Below are positions 24,658 through 33,680 of a stretch of DNA of 64,000 nt, one piece after another. Made by a program: the position numbers and the translations under genes. Within the stretch, counting starts at the first letter, position 1. Every line of letters begins with the position of its first letter. The DNA comes from NORP240 sp965222175 (GTDB taxonomy: Bacteria > Pseudomonadota > Gammaproteobacteria > Pseudomonadales > Pseudohongiellaceae). The stretch spans positions 1,736,001 through 1,800,000 of the forward strand of contig OZ244938.1 in the NCBI GenBank assembly GCA_965222175.1. The letters run 5' to 3'. The notes beneath the pieces were generated by a model that made no database searches, was not told where the DNA came from, and saw only the letters and a list, made by a program, of their open reading frames with translations.

Positions 24658-27171
24658 ATGTCCCGGAAAAAATTACTTGTCGTTTGTATTGCCTCCGCAG
24701 TGCAATCACTGGCGAATGCCCAGCCGGCACCGGAAATCGAAGAGATTTCGGTCATCGGCCAGTTCGTTCCCGACGAGAAACGCACCACGGACCAGATCGC
24801 CAACGTGATCGGCGAAGAACAGTTCACCCGCAGCGGAGATGCCAATATAGCTGAGGGTCTCAAGCGCATTGCCGGACTGAGCACCGTTGGCGGCAAGTAT
24901 GTTTACGTGCGTGGGTTAGGCGAACGCTACTCGACTACGTTATTGAACGGTGCCATTCTGCCCAGTCCCGAACCCATCAACCGGGTCGTGCCCATGGACC
25001 TGTTTCCCACCGCCATCCTGGAAAGCGTACTGGTGCAGAAAACCTACTCGGCGCAGTATCCCAGCGAATTTGGTGGCGGCGTGCTGCAGATGCGCACCAA
25101 GCGGTCGACCGACGAGTTTTTCTTCAATGTCACCAGTTCCGTTGGCGGCGTCGACAATGTCACCTTTGACGAAGCCTTTACCATGGATGGTGGCAACCGG
25201 GACTGGCTGGGCTACGATGACGGTCATCGCCAGCTGCCTGATGCCGTGAAGTCGGCCGTGGGTGACGGTACCCGTATCGCCTCCTACAGCCGCTTTACCG
25301 GCGAGGGCTTTACTGAAGATCAGCTGCAGGCACTGGGCCACTCGTTCCGCAACGAGTACCAGCCGGACCGCGAAGACGCCCCGCCCAATTTTGATTTTTC
25401 CGCGTCCCTGGGGAATTTTCACGAAATCGGCGACAACGGCATGCAGCTGAATTACCTGGCTGCCGTGGACTATTCCAACAGCTGGGACACCAACCGCATC
25501 GAGCGTAATACCTGGGTACCGTCTTCCTCCGGCCTGACCCAGCAGGAAGGCATCGACTTTATCGGCACCGAGCACAGTATCGATGTCAGCACCATAGGCA
25601 CCGTGGGCTTCGATTTCTCACCCACCCACAATATCCGGGCCACTTCCGTACTGCTGCGGAAAACCGACGACCGGGTGTTCAAGTCCCGGGGATTCACCGA
25701 GGCGGAGGCCGCGCTGGACGTGACTGAGCTGGAGTGGGTTGAGCGGGAGCTGTTCTCCAACCAACTGCAGGGTGACCACTACTTTCCCGACTTCAACGAG
25801 CTGGGCGTGCTATGGCGCTACAGCCATATCACCGCTGAACGGGATTCGCCGGACAACCGCGAATACCGCTATGACCTGGGAGAACTGTCAACGAGGGCCG
25901 ACGGTAACCTGAGACGTTTCAGTGTGCTGGATGACACGGTGGATGATTTCGGCCTGGACCTGTCCATGGTGTTTTATGGACCGGCGGGCACCGTCATTAC
26001 ACCCAGGGCGGGGTACGTGTATTCCGAGAAGGAACGGCAGTCCGAGATACGGCGGTTCGGCTTCGGTGTTTCCGGGGCCCTGGCCAACGACCGGGAACTG
26101 CTGAGACAGCCGCTGGAAGAAATCCTCACCATGGACAACATCTCCCCGGACGGCTTTGAGCTGGTGGAGCTGACCCGGCCGACGGACAGCTACCAGGCGT
26201 TCAACGAACTGGAAGCCTTTTACGGCGAAGTTGAAGTGAATTTCGATGATCGGTTGCGCTTCACCGTCGGCGGTCGACAGGAAGACTTTATTCAGAACAC
26301 CACGACTTTCGATCTGTTCCGGCCGGATATCGCGGTGCAGGCTCTCCAGGAACAGTCAAAGTTCCTGCCGGCCACCAGCGCAACATTTATTCATCACGAT
26401 CACCAGTTTCGACTGGCCTACAGTGAGACCGTGTCCCGGCCGGACTTCCGCGAGCTGTCCACCGCGGCGTTTACGGATCCCATCACCGGTAACGACATTA
26501 TCGGCAATCCCGATCTGCAGATCACCTCGATAAAAAATTATGATTTCCGCTGGGAATGGTACTTTGCCTTCAGCGACTACATGTCTCTGGGCCTGTTCTA
26601 CAAGGAATTCACCGATCCCATCGAGGCCTCGGTGTTGAGCCCCACTACCCGTGCGTCAACCTACATCAACGCGGCGTCGGCGGAAAACCAGGGCGTGGAG
26701 TATGAAATCTACAAGCGCCTGGATTTTCTCGGCAACGATTTTCTCGGCGGTATCGGCGAAGACTTCTACGTACAGGCCAACGTCGCCTACATTGATTCCA
26801 CCGTCGATATCGCCCCGGAAGACCAAGGCGTGTTGACCACCGCCAATCGCCCGTTACAGGGTCAATCCGATATGCTGTTCAACCTGCAGGTGGGTTATGA
26901 GCCGTTTTCCGGCACCACGGCGACGCTGCTCTACCACTACTTCGGGGAGCGCATTGCCTCCGTGGGCATCGAAGGTGCCCCGGATCTCATCGAACAGCCC
27001 TTTGGCGAGCTGAATTTCGTGTTCATCCGGGAAATGGGCGACAGCTGGCGGCTTACCGCCAAGGCCAAGAACATCATGGATGAAGCCAGCGAGATCACCC
27101 AGGGAGGCAATATCACCACCGGGTACAACAAGGGCAGGGAATTCGCCCTGCAACTGGACTACACGTTTTAG
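24658..27171 (+). CDS. TonB-dependent outer-membrane receptor
   Basis: An 837-residue receptor with a signal peptide (to about residue 21, ANA). A TonB-box-like segment EEISVIG follows, then a plug domain (GLKRIAGLSTVGGKYVYVRG, RYSTTLLNGAILPSPEP, YPSEFGGGVLQMRTK). A beta-barrel of about 650 residues ends in LQLDYTF with a terminal Phe, as expected for outer-membrane insertion. The AYSETVSRPDFRELS block is typical of the family. It would import a ligand using TonB energy. The PhoB-like array suggests a phosphorus-containing ligand, though that is inference. It lies after the secreted partner gene, each with its own promoter, and ends in a terminator. Confidence 0.93.
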   Translation: MSRKKLLVVCIASAVQSLANAQPAPEIEEISVIGQFVPDEKRTTDQIANVIGEEQFTRSGDANIAEGLKRIAGLSTVGGKYVYVRGLGERYSTTLLNGAILPSPEPINRVVPMDLFPTAILESVLVQKTYSAQYPSEFGGGVLQMRTKRSTDEFFFNVTSSVGGVDNVTFDEAFTMDGGNRDWLGYDDGHRQLPDAVKSAVGDGTRIASYSRFTGEGFTEDQLQALGHSFRNEYQPDREDAPPNFDFSASLGNFHEIGDNGMQLNYLAAVDYSNSWDTNRIERNTWVPSSSGLTQQEGIDFIGTEHSIDVSTIGTVGFDFSPTHNIRATSVLLRKTDDRVFKSRGFTEAEAALDVTELEWVERELFSNQLQGDHYFPDFNELGVLWRYSHITAERDSPDNREYRYDLGELSTRADGNLRRFSVLDDTVDDFGLDLSMVFYGPAGTVITPRAGYVYSEKERQSEIRRFGFGVSGALANDRELLRQPLEEILTMDNISPDGFELVELTRPTDSYQAFNELEAFYGEVEVNFDDRLRFTVGGRQEDFIQNTTTFDLFRPDIAVQALQEQSKFLPATSATFIHHDHQFRLAYSETVSRPDFRELSTAAFTDPITGNDIIGNPDLQITSIKNYDFRWEWYFAFSDYMSLGLFYKEFTDPIEASVLSPTTRASTYINAASAENQGVEYEIYKRLDFLGNDFLGGIGEDFYVQANVAYIDSTVDIAPEDQGVLTTANRPLQGQSDMLFNLQVGYEPFSGTTATLLYHYFGERIASVGIEGAPDLIEQPFGELNFVFIREMGDSWRLTAKAKNIMDEASEITQGGNITTGYNKGREFALQLDYTF

Positions 27172-27295
27172 GAAGGCAGCTTCCACTTAGCTTCCACTTG
27201 GATCGGAAACCTTCGGGTAACCCGGCAGCGGATAAGGACAACCGGATCACGGTGTAAGCGCAACCCAACCCAGGGATTTTCCGGGGTATAAAAGG

Positions 27296-27326
27296 GCCAG
27301 GTTCTTTCGGGAACCTGGCTTTTTTT
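27296..27326 (+). terminator. Rho-independent terminator after the TonB receptor gene
   Basis: GCCAGGTTC, loop TTTCGG, GAACCTGGC followed by seven T. Perfect 9-bp stem. Confidence 0.95.
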
Positions 27327-27696
27327 GTCTGCAAGCGAAATCCAGTGGCTGTCCGGCTGAATTTCCAACGGGAAATCCTGTTAGTCAGTGACATTTTTTC
27401 CCTCCCGTATGGCAAGAACCGAAGAAATCGGTGATTTCAAAAGGGAAATCCGCCGGATTTTTCCATCTTCGAGTAATTGATGATTGCAATCTCCAGACTT
27501 TAGGTAGGCAAAAAATTCTAGTTAATTCAGGGTGTTGACGAAATTTGCTCAGCTATCCAGACTGCCTGAACAGTATTGGCGGGCACCGCGGCTGACCCTG
27601 GGTCCCACCCGCCGAGGCGGGGTGAATCTGTCCGCCGACGGACCTGCCAACGCCACCACCGGCCGGCACCGGAATACGGAGTGCCGGCACTGGAAG
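27327..27696. other. Intergenic region without a supported gene
   Basis: Between the receptor terminator and the tandem repeat I see no protein pattern. TTGACG at 27535-27540 could be a -35 element but has no good -10 partner. Confidence 0.4.
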
Positions 27697-27768
27697 CACG
27701 ACAGATAGCACAACAGATAGCACAACAGATAGCCCGACAGATAGCACAACAGATAGCCCGACAAATAG
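27697..27768 (+). repeat. 12-bp tandem repeat, six copies
   Basis: Six consecutive units of the type CACAACAGATAG with C/A changes at positions 2 and 4 and one A in the last unit. The unit length is a multiple of three, so one frame reads QIAQ/QIAR repeats, but that frame has no conserved sequence elsewhere. It ends about 60 bp before the next gene. Confidence 0.92.
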
Positions 27769-27830
27769 ATCAACAGGAACCAGCACAGGATTCACCAGCA
27801 CTGGAACCAACGGACTGACAAGAACTGATT

Positions 27831-28259
27831 ATGGGCACGGTAATTTACTTCGACAACCACCAGCGCGGGCAGAAACTGCCGGCACCAGCTCGACAGAAGC
27901 TGCCTGAAGACAGTCTGATTCCGGTACAGCTGGCCCTGGATGAGTACGATATCGAGAAATGCTTTGCCAGTCTTGCCAGTTTCGGTCGCTGCTCGGTGTT
28001 TCCGCGGGCCAACCCGGAGGACTCCGGGAAAATCCTGTTCCTGGTGCGCATCAGCGACGCCATTACCCTGAATCAATACCTTCTGGATCTGGATGTGGAA
28101 GACAGCCAGGCTATGGCCCATCGAATCGACCATATCCAGATGCTGGAAAATTGTGAATCCAGCCTGCTTTGCAAGGCCTGGGACCGCATCGGTCTGGAGG
28201 GTGTTATCCGTGCTGCATCGGAGTCAGACCCGGGCGGTGCCAAGCCCGTAAGGCAGTGA
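27831..28259 (+). CDS. Hypothetical protein convergent with ygfZ
   Basis: A 142-residue soluble protein that I do not recognise. It starts MGTVIYFDNHQRGQKLP and has an acidic, helical middle (LALDEYDIEKCFASLASFG) and four cysteines. No signal peptide or membrane helix. Its 3' end overlaps the 3' end of the convergent ygfZ gene by 36 bp. Composition looks like a genuine protein of this genome. It follows an unusual tandem repeat and is isolated from other genes on its strand. Confidence 0.6.
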   Translation: MGTVIYFDNHQRGQKLPAPARQKLPEDSLIPVQLALDEYDIEKCFASLASFGRCSVFPRANPEDSGKILFLVRISDAITLNQYLLDLDVEDSQAMAHRIDHIQMLENCESSLLCKAWDRIGLEGVIRAASESDPGGAKPVRQ

Positions 28260-29246
28260 CTGCACCCTGACGGTACAGTCTTCGTCGTGGTCCAGGTAAA
28301 CCAGGACGTCGTCGCCGTTGCCGCTACTCCCGCCATCATCCCGTTGTTCCTGCAGTGCTGATTCCGACAGGATCGTTGGCAGTATCGCCAGCACCTGCCA
28401 GCTGCCGCTGTCATCCTGGACGGCGTCGATCAATTCCCCGTCCTGCACCGCAGCACCGGCTGCCGGACGGCAGTGAATGGTTTGCGGCCGGCTGCCTGTT
28501 TCCGTTGCCACGCCCGTGTAAAGCCGCCTTTTCGCTGTACCGCGATAGTACATGCGCGCGACGATTTCCTGGCCCGTGTAACAGCCCTTTTTGAAATTGA
28601 CGACACCGGAAAGATCATAATTCAGAACTTCCGGCAGATGCTGTTCGGACAGCCCGGGCGTAACGTGGGCGATACCGGCCCGGATGTCTTCGAGGGTCCA
28701 GCGCTCCAACGGGGCAGTGGCAGACGGCGTGGCCAACGACTCCGGCAGGGGGGGACGCTGTCCCGGAGCCGGTGCCAGCTGCCAGAGCTCGTAGCGCGGC
28801 ACCAGTCCGGGAATTTTCAACAACAGCGTATTACCGGCAGTGATGACCGCACCATCCGCGTCCGGGCAGCTGCCCACTAAAGCTTCCACGGTGTCCGCTG
28901 CTCCATCGCCCAGGATGCCAGTGCGGCGAACCGTGTCCGTGACTACCTGACATTCGGCCCTGGAGAAGACGATATACTTGTCAAGAACCGGTTTGACCAC
29001 GGCCGCCATACCGGTGGTCAGGGCCAGGTAGAATGTGCCGTCGTGTTCCACCAGTCGAAAGTCTGCGATGACCCGGCCCTTCACGTTACAAATGGCACCT
29101 TGAAGACTTAGCGACGGCGATACCTGGTCAAGGTCGCAGGTTACCTGGCCCTGCAGAAACTTGCGGGCGTCTTCACCGGCCACGGCCAGCATGTCGAAAT
29201 TGGCGAGAGGAATGGTCTGCAGGGCGGAATTGTCGTGGTCTGGCAT
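28224..29246 (-). CDS. ygfZ: tRNA-modifying/iron-sulfur repair protein YgfZ
   Basis: A 340-residue folate-binding GcvT-like protein with the diagnostic motif KKGCYTGQE at about residue 218-226. The N-terminal half (DARKFLQGQVTCDLDQV, ICNVKGRVIADFRL) is also typical. YgfZ helps maintain certain Fe-S enzymes such as MiaB, using tetrahydrofolate. The conserved Cys of the motif is present. Divergent from sdhE with 236 bp between starts, an arrangement also found in other gammaproteobacteria. The 3' end overlaps the upstream hypothetical gene. Confidence 0.93.
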   Translation of the reverse strand: MPDHDNSALQTIPLANFDMLAVAGEDARKFLQGQVTCDLDQVSPSLSLQGAICNVKGRVIADFRLVEHDGTFYLALTTGMAAVVKPVLDKYIVFSRAECQVVTDTVRRTGILGDGAADTVEALVGSCPDADGAVITAGNTLLLKIPGLVPRYELWQLAPAPGQRPPLPESLATPSATAPLERWTLEDIRAGIAHVTPGLSEQHLPEVLNYDLSGVVNFKKGCYTGQEIVARMYYRGTAKRRLYTGVATETGSRPQTIHCRPAAGAAVQDGELIDAVQDDSGSWQVLAILPTILSESALQEQRDDGGSSGNGDDVLVYLDHDEDCTVRVQSLPYGLGTARV

Positions 29247-29482
29247 AGTCTGGTAATCGTACCGTTACTGTTGTTGATTGAAAGAGTGCCTGTTCAGGTT
29301 GAATCAGGGTCTCAGCGGTTAAGTCGGCACAGGCCGACCCGCATCATGATACGATTTTGCGCACAATTCGCAACGTGGCTGCGTTCAGTGAATGACACGT
29401 CAGCCCGTTGGATGCTACGACCCGCTGGCACCCGCCAGGGTGGACAATGCATGCCGGAAATTTACCGCCAGGATGAAAGTTA

Positions 29483-29737
29483 ATGAACACTATTGATCGT
29501 AACCGGGTTGTCTGGCACAGCCGGCGGGGCATGCTCGAGCTTGACCTGCTCCTGGAACCATTTGCCAGGGAGTGCTTTGACCAGTTGCCACGGGAACAGC
29601 AGCTGCTCTACCAGGAGCTGTTGACCTGCGAAGACCAGGACCTGTACCGGTGGCTGCTGCAACAGGAAGACCCGCCGGACGCCAGACTGAAACCTGTCAT
29701 CCAGTTGATTCTGGCGAAAGCCGGCGAAGCGGACTAG
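29483..29737 (+). CDS. sdhE: FAD assembly factor SdhE
   Basis: An 84-residue protein with the family motif WHSRRGMLELDLLLEPF (about 11-27). The RGxxE core required for attaching FAD covalently to the succinate dehydrogenase flavoprotein is intact. The second half (ELLTCEDQDLYRWLLQQEDP) matches the five-helix fold. It lies upstream of ygfX, the partner seen in E. coli, although about 200 bp with a tandem repeat separates them here. Confidence 0.95.
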   Translation: MNTIDRNRVVWHSRRGMLELDLLLEPFARECFDQLPREQQLLYQELLTCEDQDLYRWLLQQEDPPDARLKPVIQLILAKAGEAD

Positions 29738-29844
29738 AGTATATAACGGACCAGAGTATAAAAAGACCGCTACTGTTCAGTACGGCGTTAAGCACCTGAC
29801 TCTATCGGTCAGCCATAAAGCAGGATATAAAAGAACAGGGTAAG

Positions 29845-29885
29845 ACAGGAAGTACAGGAAGTACAGGAAGTACAGGAAGTACAGG
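29845..29885 (+). repeat. 9-bp tandem repeat in a purine-rich leader
   Basis: Four copies of ACAGGAAGT followed by a partial fifth (ACAGG). The flanking 29800-29935 DNA is strongly purine-rich on the plus strand. It lies between sdhE and ygfX. Confidence 0.9.
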
Positions 29886-29935
29886 CAAAGAAAGAAAGTC
29901 AGAAAATAAGCGAATCAAGAGTTTAAAGTCGACGC

Positions 29936-30466
29936 ATGCAGGGATCGCATTCTGGAGAGACCAGGGGTCCATCACCACCGGACCGACTGTCACAATTGCG
30001 CCTGGTGCTGCAGCCGTCGAGAGTGGAGCAGGGCTGCATTATTGCCACCCATACACTGGCTTTGCTGGTGATTGCCCGGATGGACTGGTCAATGACCGTT
30101 GCTTCGATGACGACATTGCTGGTAACTGGCAATGGCTGCTATCGGTTTGCCGGTACCCTGTTGATCCTGCCCTGGTCGGTGGTAGAGCTGTGGCTGGATT
30201 TGAACGGGCGTGCCGTGCTGTTCTGCAAGAGCGGTACCCTGTCGAGCCGACTTGTCCGGGTGGCTTACCGAAGTCCGCCACTGGCGGTGCTCGACTTCCA
30301 GGCCCTGGAGCAGCTGATAAAGCCTGAGGGGCGGTCCTTTAGTCTGCCGTTTCAGCCGTGGCGTACCTATCGGCTCATGCTGGTCTTCGACAGTATCGAT
30401 GGCAGTGCACGGAGACAGCTGGCCTGCTTGTTGAACTATATTGAAACGCAAGGCTATTCCACATAG
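29936..30466 (+). CDS. ygfX: YgfX (CptA) family membrane protein
   Basis: A 176-residue protein with two closely spaced hydrophobic segments (about 37-51, CIIATHTLALLVIARM, and about 56-82), followed by a soluble beta-rich tail (LDLNGRAVLFCKSGTLSSRL, FQPWRTYRLMLVFDS). This topology and the position after sdhE match YgfX/CptA, an inner-membrane protein reported to antagonise cytoskeletal proteins and to be the toxin partner of the SdhE homologue, although that pairing is disputed. Sequence similarity alone is modest, so the position carries much of the weight. It is convergent with nadB; the 30467-30737 gap has no supported gene. Confidence 0.72.
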   Translation: MQGSHSGETRGPSPPDRLSQLRLVLQPSRVEQGCIIATHTLALLVIARMDWSMTVASMTTLLVTGNGCYRFAGTLLILPWSVVELWLDLNGRAVLFCKSGTLSSRLVRVAYRSPPLAVLDFQALEQLIKPEGRSFSLPFQPWRTYRLMLVFDSIDGSARRQLACLLNYIETQGYST

Positions 30467-30737
30467 CTGGGGAAACTCTGATTAATTATGGAAGTACTCT
30501 GCGGAAGCCTGTCGAGCGTCACTGCAAGGCGTCGTGCGCAGGAAAGGGCCGTCGCCTTTGCCAAGCATGACAACACCGCGGTGGTGCCCGGCATAACCCC
30601 CCATCCACAGAACCAGCTTTCAATCTGAATCATCACCACCTGTTCTGATGTCTTGACAAGTACCCTGTTTCCCGCTCTGTTCGAAGTCACTGTCCAACGT
30701 GGCGTCAAGCGTTTTTTGGCAGTGGGTCGGCAACGCA

Positions 30738-32438
30738 TTACAACGTGCCCTGACTTTCCAGCATTTCCACCGATGGCAGATAGTTGTCCGGTTCGAGTAT
30801 GGTGTCCTCGGCATGGCGGGCTTTGTGCGGATAGTCGAGCGTGTAGTGCAGTCCCCGGCTCTCCCTGCGCTGCTGGGCGCTTTCGATAATCAGGCGCGCC
30901 ACCAGCACCAGGTTGCGCAACTCCAGCAGGTCCGGGTTGATCTTGTAATTTTCGTAGTGGTCCTGTACTTCAAGTTCCAGAACCTCTATCCGGCGCCTGG
31001 CTCTCTGCAGGCGGCGGTCGGTACGCACAATGCCGACGAAGTCCCACATGAACCGCCGTAATTCGTGCCAGTCGTGGCTGATCAGGATGTCATCTTCAGA
31101 CTGGTACACCTGGCTCTCATCCCAGGGCCTCCCTTCCTCGCTGATTGCCGTGGTGGCGAAGTTCTTCTGAATCTGCCGTGACGCGGAGAAAGCAAGGACA
31201 AAGCATTCAAGCAGTGAGTTACTCGCCATGCGATTGGCACCGTGAAGGCCGGTAAAACTGGTTTCGCCGATGGCAAACAGATTGGGAATATCGGTCTCGC
31301 CGTATTCATTTACCATGACGCCACCGCAGGTATAGTGTGCCGCTGGGACCACGGGAATTCGATCGGTACAGATGTCAATGCCGAATTTGAGGCAGCGCTT
31401 GTGAATGGTGGGGAAGTGGCTGAGCAGAAACTCCCTGGATTTGTGGGTAATGTTCAGATAGACGCAATCGCACCCCAGCCGTTTCATTTCGTGATCGATA
31501 GCCCGGGCCACGATGTCCCGCGGCGCCAGTTCCAGCCGCTCGTCGAATCGACCCATGAAACGGGTACCATCCGGCAATTCGAGATAGGCGCCTTCTCCCC
31601 GTAACGCCTCGGTGATCAGGAAAGACTTGGCATGTGGATGATACAGGCAGGTGGGGTGGAACTGGTTGAACTCCATGTTGGCGACTCGACAGCCTGCGCG
31701 CCAGGCCATGGCGATGCCGTCGCCACTGGCGCCGTCCGGGTTCGTGGTGTACAGGTAGGCCTTGCTGGCGCCGCCGGTGGCCAGGACCACGAAGCGCGAG
31801 CGGATCAGGCGCACGCGGCTTGAGCTTGAATCCATGACATAGGCACCGATGCACGCCTGATCCGCCAATCCCAGTTTTCCGCGGGTCAGCAGATCGACGG
31901 CAATATGGTTTTCGATCAGGGTGATGTTCGGATGATCGAGGGCCTTCTTCTGCAGGGTCTTGAATACAGCCTTGCCGGTGGCATCGGTGGCGTGGATGAT
32001 GCGCCGGTGACTGTGGCCGCCTTCCTTGGTGAGGTGTAAAGAAGTCAGGTCATCCGCTGTGGGGGAGGCAAGGATTGCGTCATCCGGAACTTTTCTGTCC
32101 GTCCTGGACTTGGTAGTGAAAGGCACCCCCTGATCCACCAGCCAGCGGACGCACTCGGTGCTATGGGTGACCACGAAGCGCACCATGTCTTCATGGCACA
32201 GGCCGACGCCGGCAATCAGGGTGTCGGCCACGTGGGCATCGATGCTGTCCTGGTCGTCCAGTACGGCGGCGATGCCTCCCTGGGCGTAGAAGGTGGCGCC
32301 TTCATGCAAGGTACCCTTGCTGATTACCGTGACCCGGGCAAACCCGGCACAGCGCAGTGCCAGAGTAAGCCCTGCGGCGCCGCTGCCGATGATGAGTATA
32401 TCGGTCTCCGGGGAACTGGTGGTCGGTTCAGTCGTCAT
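30738..32438 (-). CDS. nadB: L-aspartate oxidase
   Basis: A 566-residue FAD enzyme converting L-aspartate to iminoaspartate, the first step of NAD synthesis. FAD-binding GSGAAGLTLAL is at about 17-27. Other family blocks are YAQGGIAAVLDDQDSIDAHV, LEGE-type EALRGEGAYLEL, HYTCGGVMVNEYGETDIPNL and GLHGANRMASNSLLECFV. Divergent from rpoE, the same neighbour as in E. coli and Pseudomonas. Complete and normal length. Confidence 0.97.
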   Translation of the reverse strand: MTTEPTTSSPETDILIIGSGAAGLTLALRCAGFARVTVISKGTLHEGATFYAQGGIAAVLDDQDSIDAHVADTLIAGVGLCHEDMVRFVVTHSTECVRWLVDQGVPFTTKSRTDRKVPDDAILASPTADDLTSLHLTKEGGHSHRRIIHATDATGKAVFKTLQKKALDHPNITLIENHIAVDLLTRGKLGLADQACIGAYVMDSSSSRVRLIRSRFVVLATGGASKAYLYTTNPDGASGDGIAMAWRAGCRVANMEFNQFHPTCLYHPHAKSFLITEALRGEGAYLELPDGTRFMGRFDERLELAPRDIVARAIDHEMKRLGCDCVYLNITHKSREFLLSHFPTIHKRCLKFGIDICTDRIPVVPAAHYTCGGVMVNEYGETDIPNLFAIGETSFTGLHGANRMASNSLLECFVLAFSASRQIQKNFATTAISEEGRPWDESQVYQSEDDILISHDWHELRRFMWDFVGIVRTDRRLQRARRRIEVLELEVQDHYENYKINPDLLELRNLVLVARLIIESAQQRRESRGLHYTLDYPHKARHAEDTILEPDNYLPSVEMLESQGTL

Positions 32439-32776
32439 CGGGTCGGGTCATGGCCGGTAAGTGGTCAGGAAACTTCTTACTAATCAGGGAAGTGCCCTTG
32501 CCGAAAGGGCTTCCAGGCGAGCCTACTGCCTTCGCTGGCCCGCCTTCACCGGCAGACGCTTGCCGGCGGCAAGGCACCTCGCCAGTGAACCCGTCTGAAA
32601 GCCAGAGTATTTTCATAGTAAATCAGAGGTTCCTTGATTTTCAGTACGCTGCAGGTGCTGCCACGGATCCTTACCACCGCTGGGGTAGAATGCTGTCCGC
32701 AGGGCCGGAATTGCTCAGGGGGGAATCGACCAGAGCCTGGATCGTCATGAAATTCGCGCAATTTTATAGTTTTGGA
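32439..32776. other. Divergent nadB/rpoE intergenic region
   Basis: No gene is seen in this stretch. It should contain the nadB promoter and vegetative rpoE promoters; TAGAAT at 32686-32691 is a candidate -10 without a clear -35. Confidence 0.4.
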
Positions 32777-32803
32777 GAACTTTTGAACATCCCCGCGGTC
32801 TAC
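32777..32803 (+). promoter_or_regulatory. Sigma-E type autoregulatory promoter of rpoE
   Basis: GAACTT at 32777-32782, a 16-bp spacer and TCTAC at 32799-32803. The sigma-E/AlgU consensus is GAACTT-N16/17-TCTGA, so only the last two -10 bases differ. It lies about 75 bp before the rpoE start. Confidence 0.75.
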
Positions 32804-32877
32804 GTGTGTACGTGGTTTGGAATGTTCCAACAGATGTGGTCCCGGTCTGCCCGGTTTGAAAATGGGGTTGGAACGCA

Positions 32878-33447
32878 GTGAGCAAGGATACCGACCAGCA
32901 GCTGGTCGACCGGGTTTTAAAGGGAGACAAACAGGCATTCAACCTGCTGGTATTGCGCTATCAACGTCGCGTTGCCGCGCTGATTGCCCGCTTTGTCAAC
33001 GATCCTCAGGAAGTGGAGGACGTCAGTCAGGAAGCGTTTATCAAGGCTTACCGGGCGTTGTCACTGTTCCGTGGCGACAGCGCGTTCTACACCTGGCTGT
33101 ACCGGATTGCCGTGAACACAGCGAAGAACCACCTGGTGGCGAGAAACCGGCGCCCGCCATCGGTGGATATGGACATAGATGAATCGGAAAACACCGAATT
33201 GGCTGCGCCGCTGCACGAACTGGAGTCTCCGGAAGCCAGCCTGAAAGCCGAGAAGCTCAAACAGGCCATCGACCTGGCCATCGACGAGCTGCCGGAGGAG
33301 TTGAAAACGGCGTTCACCCTGAGGGAGTTTTCCGGCCTCAGTTACGAAGACATTACCGAGGTCATGGGATGCCCGGTGGGCACGGTAAGATCAAGGATAT
33401 TCCGGGCCAGGGAAGCCATCGATCGGAAAATTCGCGACTTACTGTAA
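32878..33447 (+). CDS. rpoE: Sigma-E (RpoE/AlgU) ECF sigma factor
   Basis: A 189-residue ECF sigma factor for envelope stress, with a GTG start. Region 2 reads LVLRYQRRVAALIARFVNDP and DVSQEAFIKAYRALSLFRGD, then FYTWLYRIAVNTAKNHLV; region 4 has SYEDITEVMGCPVGTVRSRI. These are nearly as in E. coli RpoE. It heads the operon with rseA and degQ but is separated from rseA by 326 bp of purine-rich, repeat-bearing DNA. A palindrome overlaps its stop codon (TACTGTAATT...AATTGCAGTA). Confidence 0.97.
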   Translation: MSKDTDQQLVDRVLKGDKQAFNLLVLRYQRRVAALIARFVNDPQEVEDVSQEAFIKAYRALSLFRGDSAFYTWLYRIAVNTAKNHLVARNRRPPSVDMDIDESENTELAAPLHELESPEASLKAEKLKQAIDLAIDELPEELKTAFTLREFSGLSYEDITEVMGCPVGTVRSRIFRAREAIDRKIRDLL

Positions 33448-33616
33448 TTGACGGAATTGCAGTAGCTGCCGTAAAAAGCACCCTGACGGACTGGCACTGA
33501 AAAAGACCGCGGCAAGTGCATCAGGCAACTATAAGTCAACGGGATAGCAGGAAAAAGGCGAGTTAAAAGCAAGAGATAAGCGAAAAAAGAGAAAAGCGTC
33601 AAAAGAGTAAGTAGTG

Positions 33617-33680
33617 TACAGCTCGTAAAGTTTACAACCAGTAAAGAGTACAACCAGTAAAGAGTACAACGAGAAAAGTG
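33617..33680 (+). repeat. 16-bp tandem repeat in the rpoE-rseA spacer
   Basis: Four units of 16 bp: two identical copies of TACAACCAGTAAAGAG at 33633 and 33649, flanked by diverged copies at 33617 and 33665. The spacer 33448-33773 holds no gene; from about 33540 onwards it is strongly purine-rich on the plus strand, with frequent A runs and AAAAG/GTAAA words. Confidence 0.9.

Noticed and set aside
27576..27818. 80-codon frame reading QIAQ/QIAR repeats
   Set aside because: The upstream half is Pro/Arg-rich without pattern and there is no clear ribosome-binding site; I treat the region as a DNA repeat.
27697..29885. Possible CRISPR arrays from the short repeats
   Set aside because: Repeats are contiguous without unique spacers, units are 9-12 bp, and no cas gene is present.
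30454..30738. Frame starting at an ATG overlapping the nadB stop (TAATG)
   Set aside because: The overlap is suggestive, but composition is non-protein-like and there is no conserved pattern; convergent ygfX ends within it.
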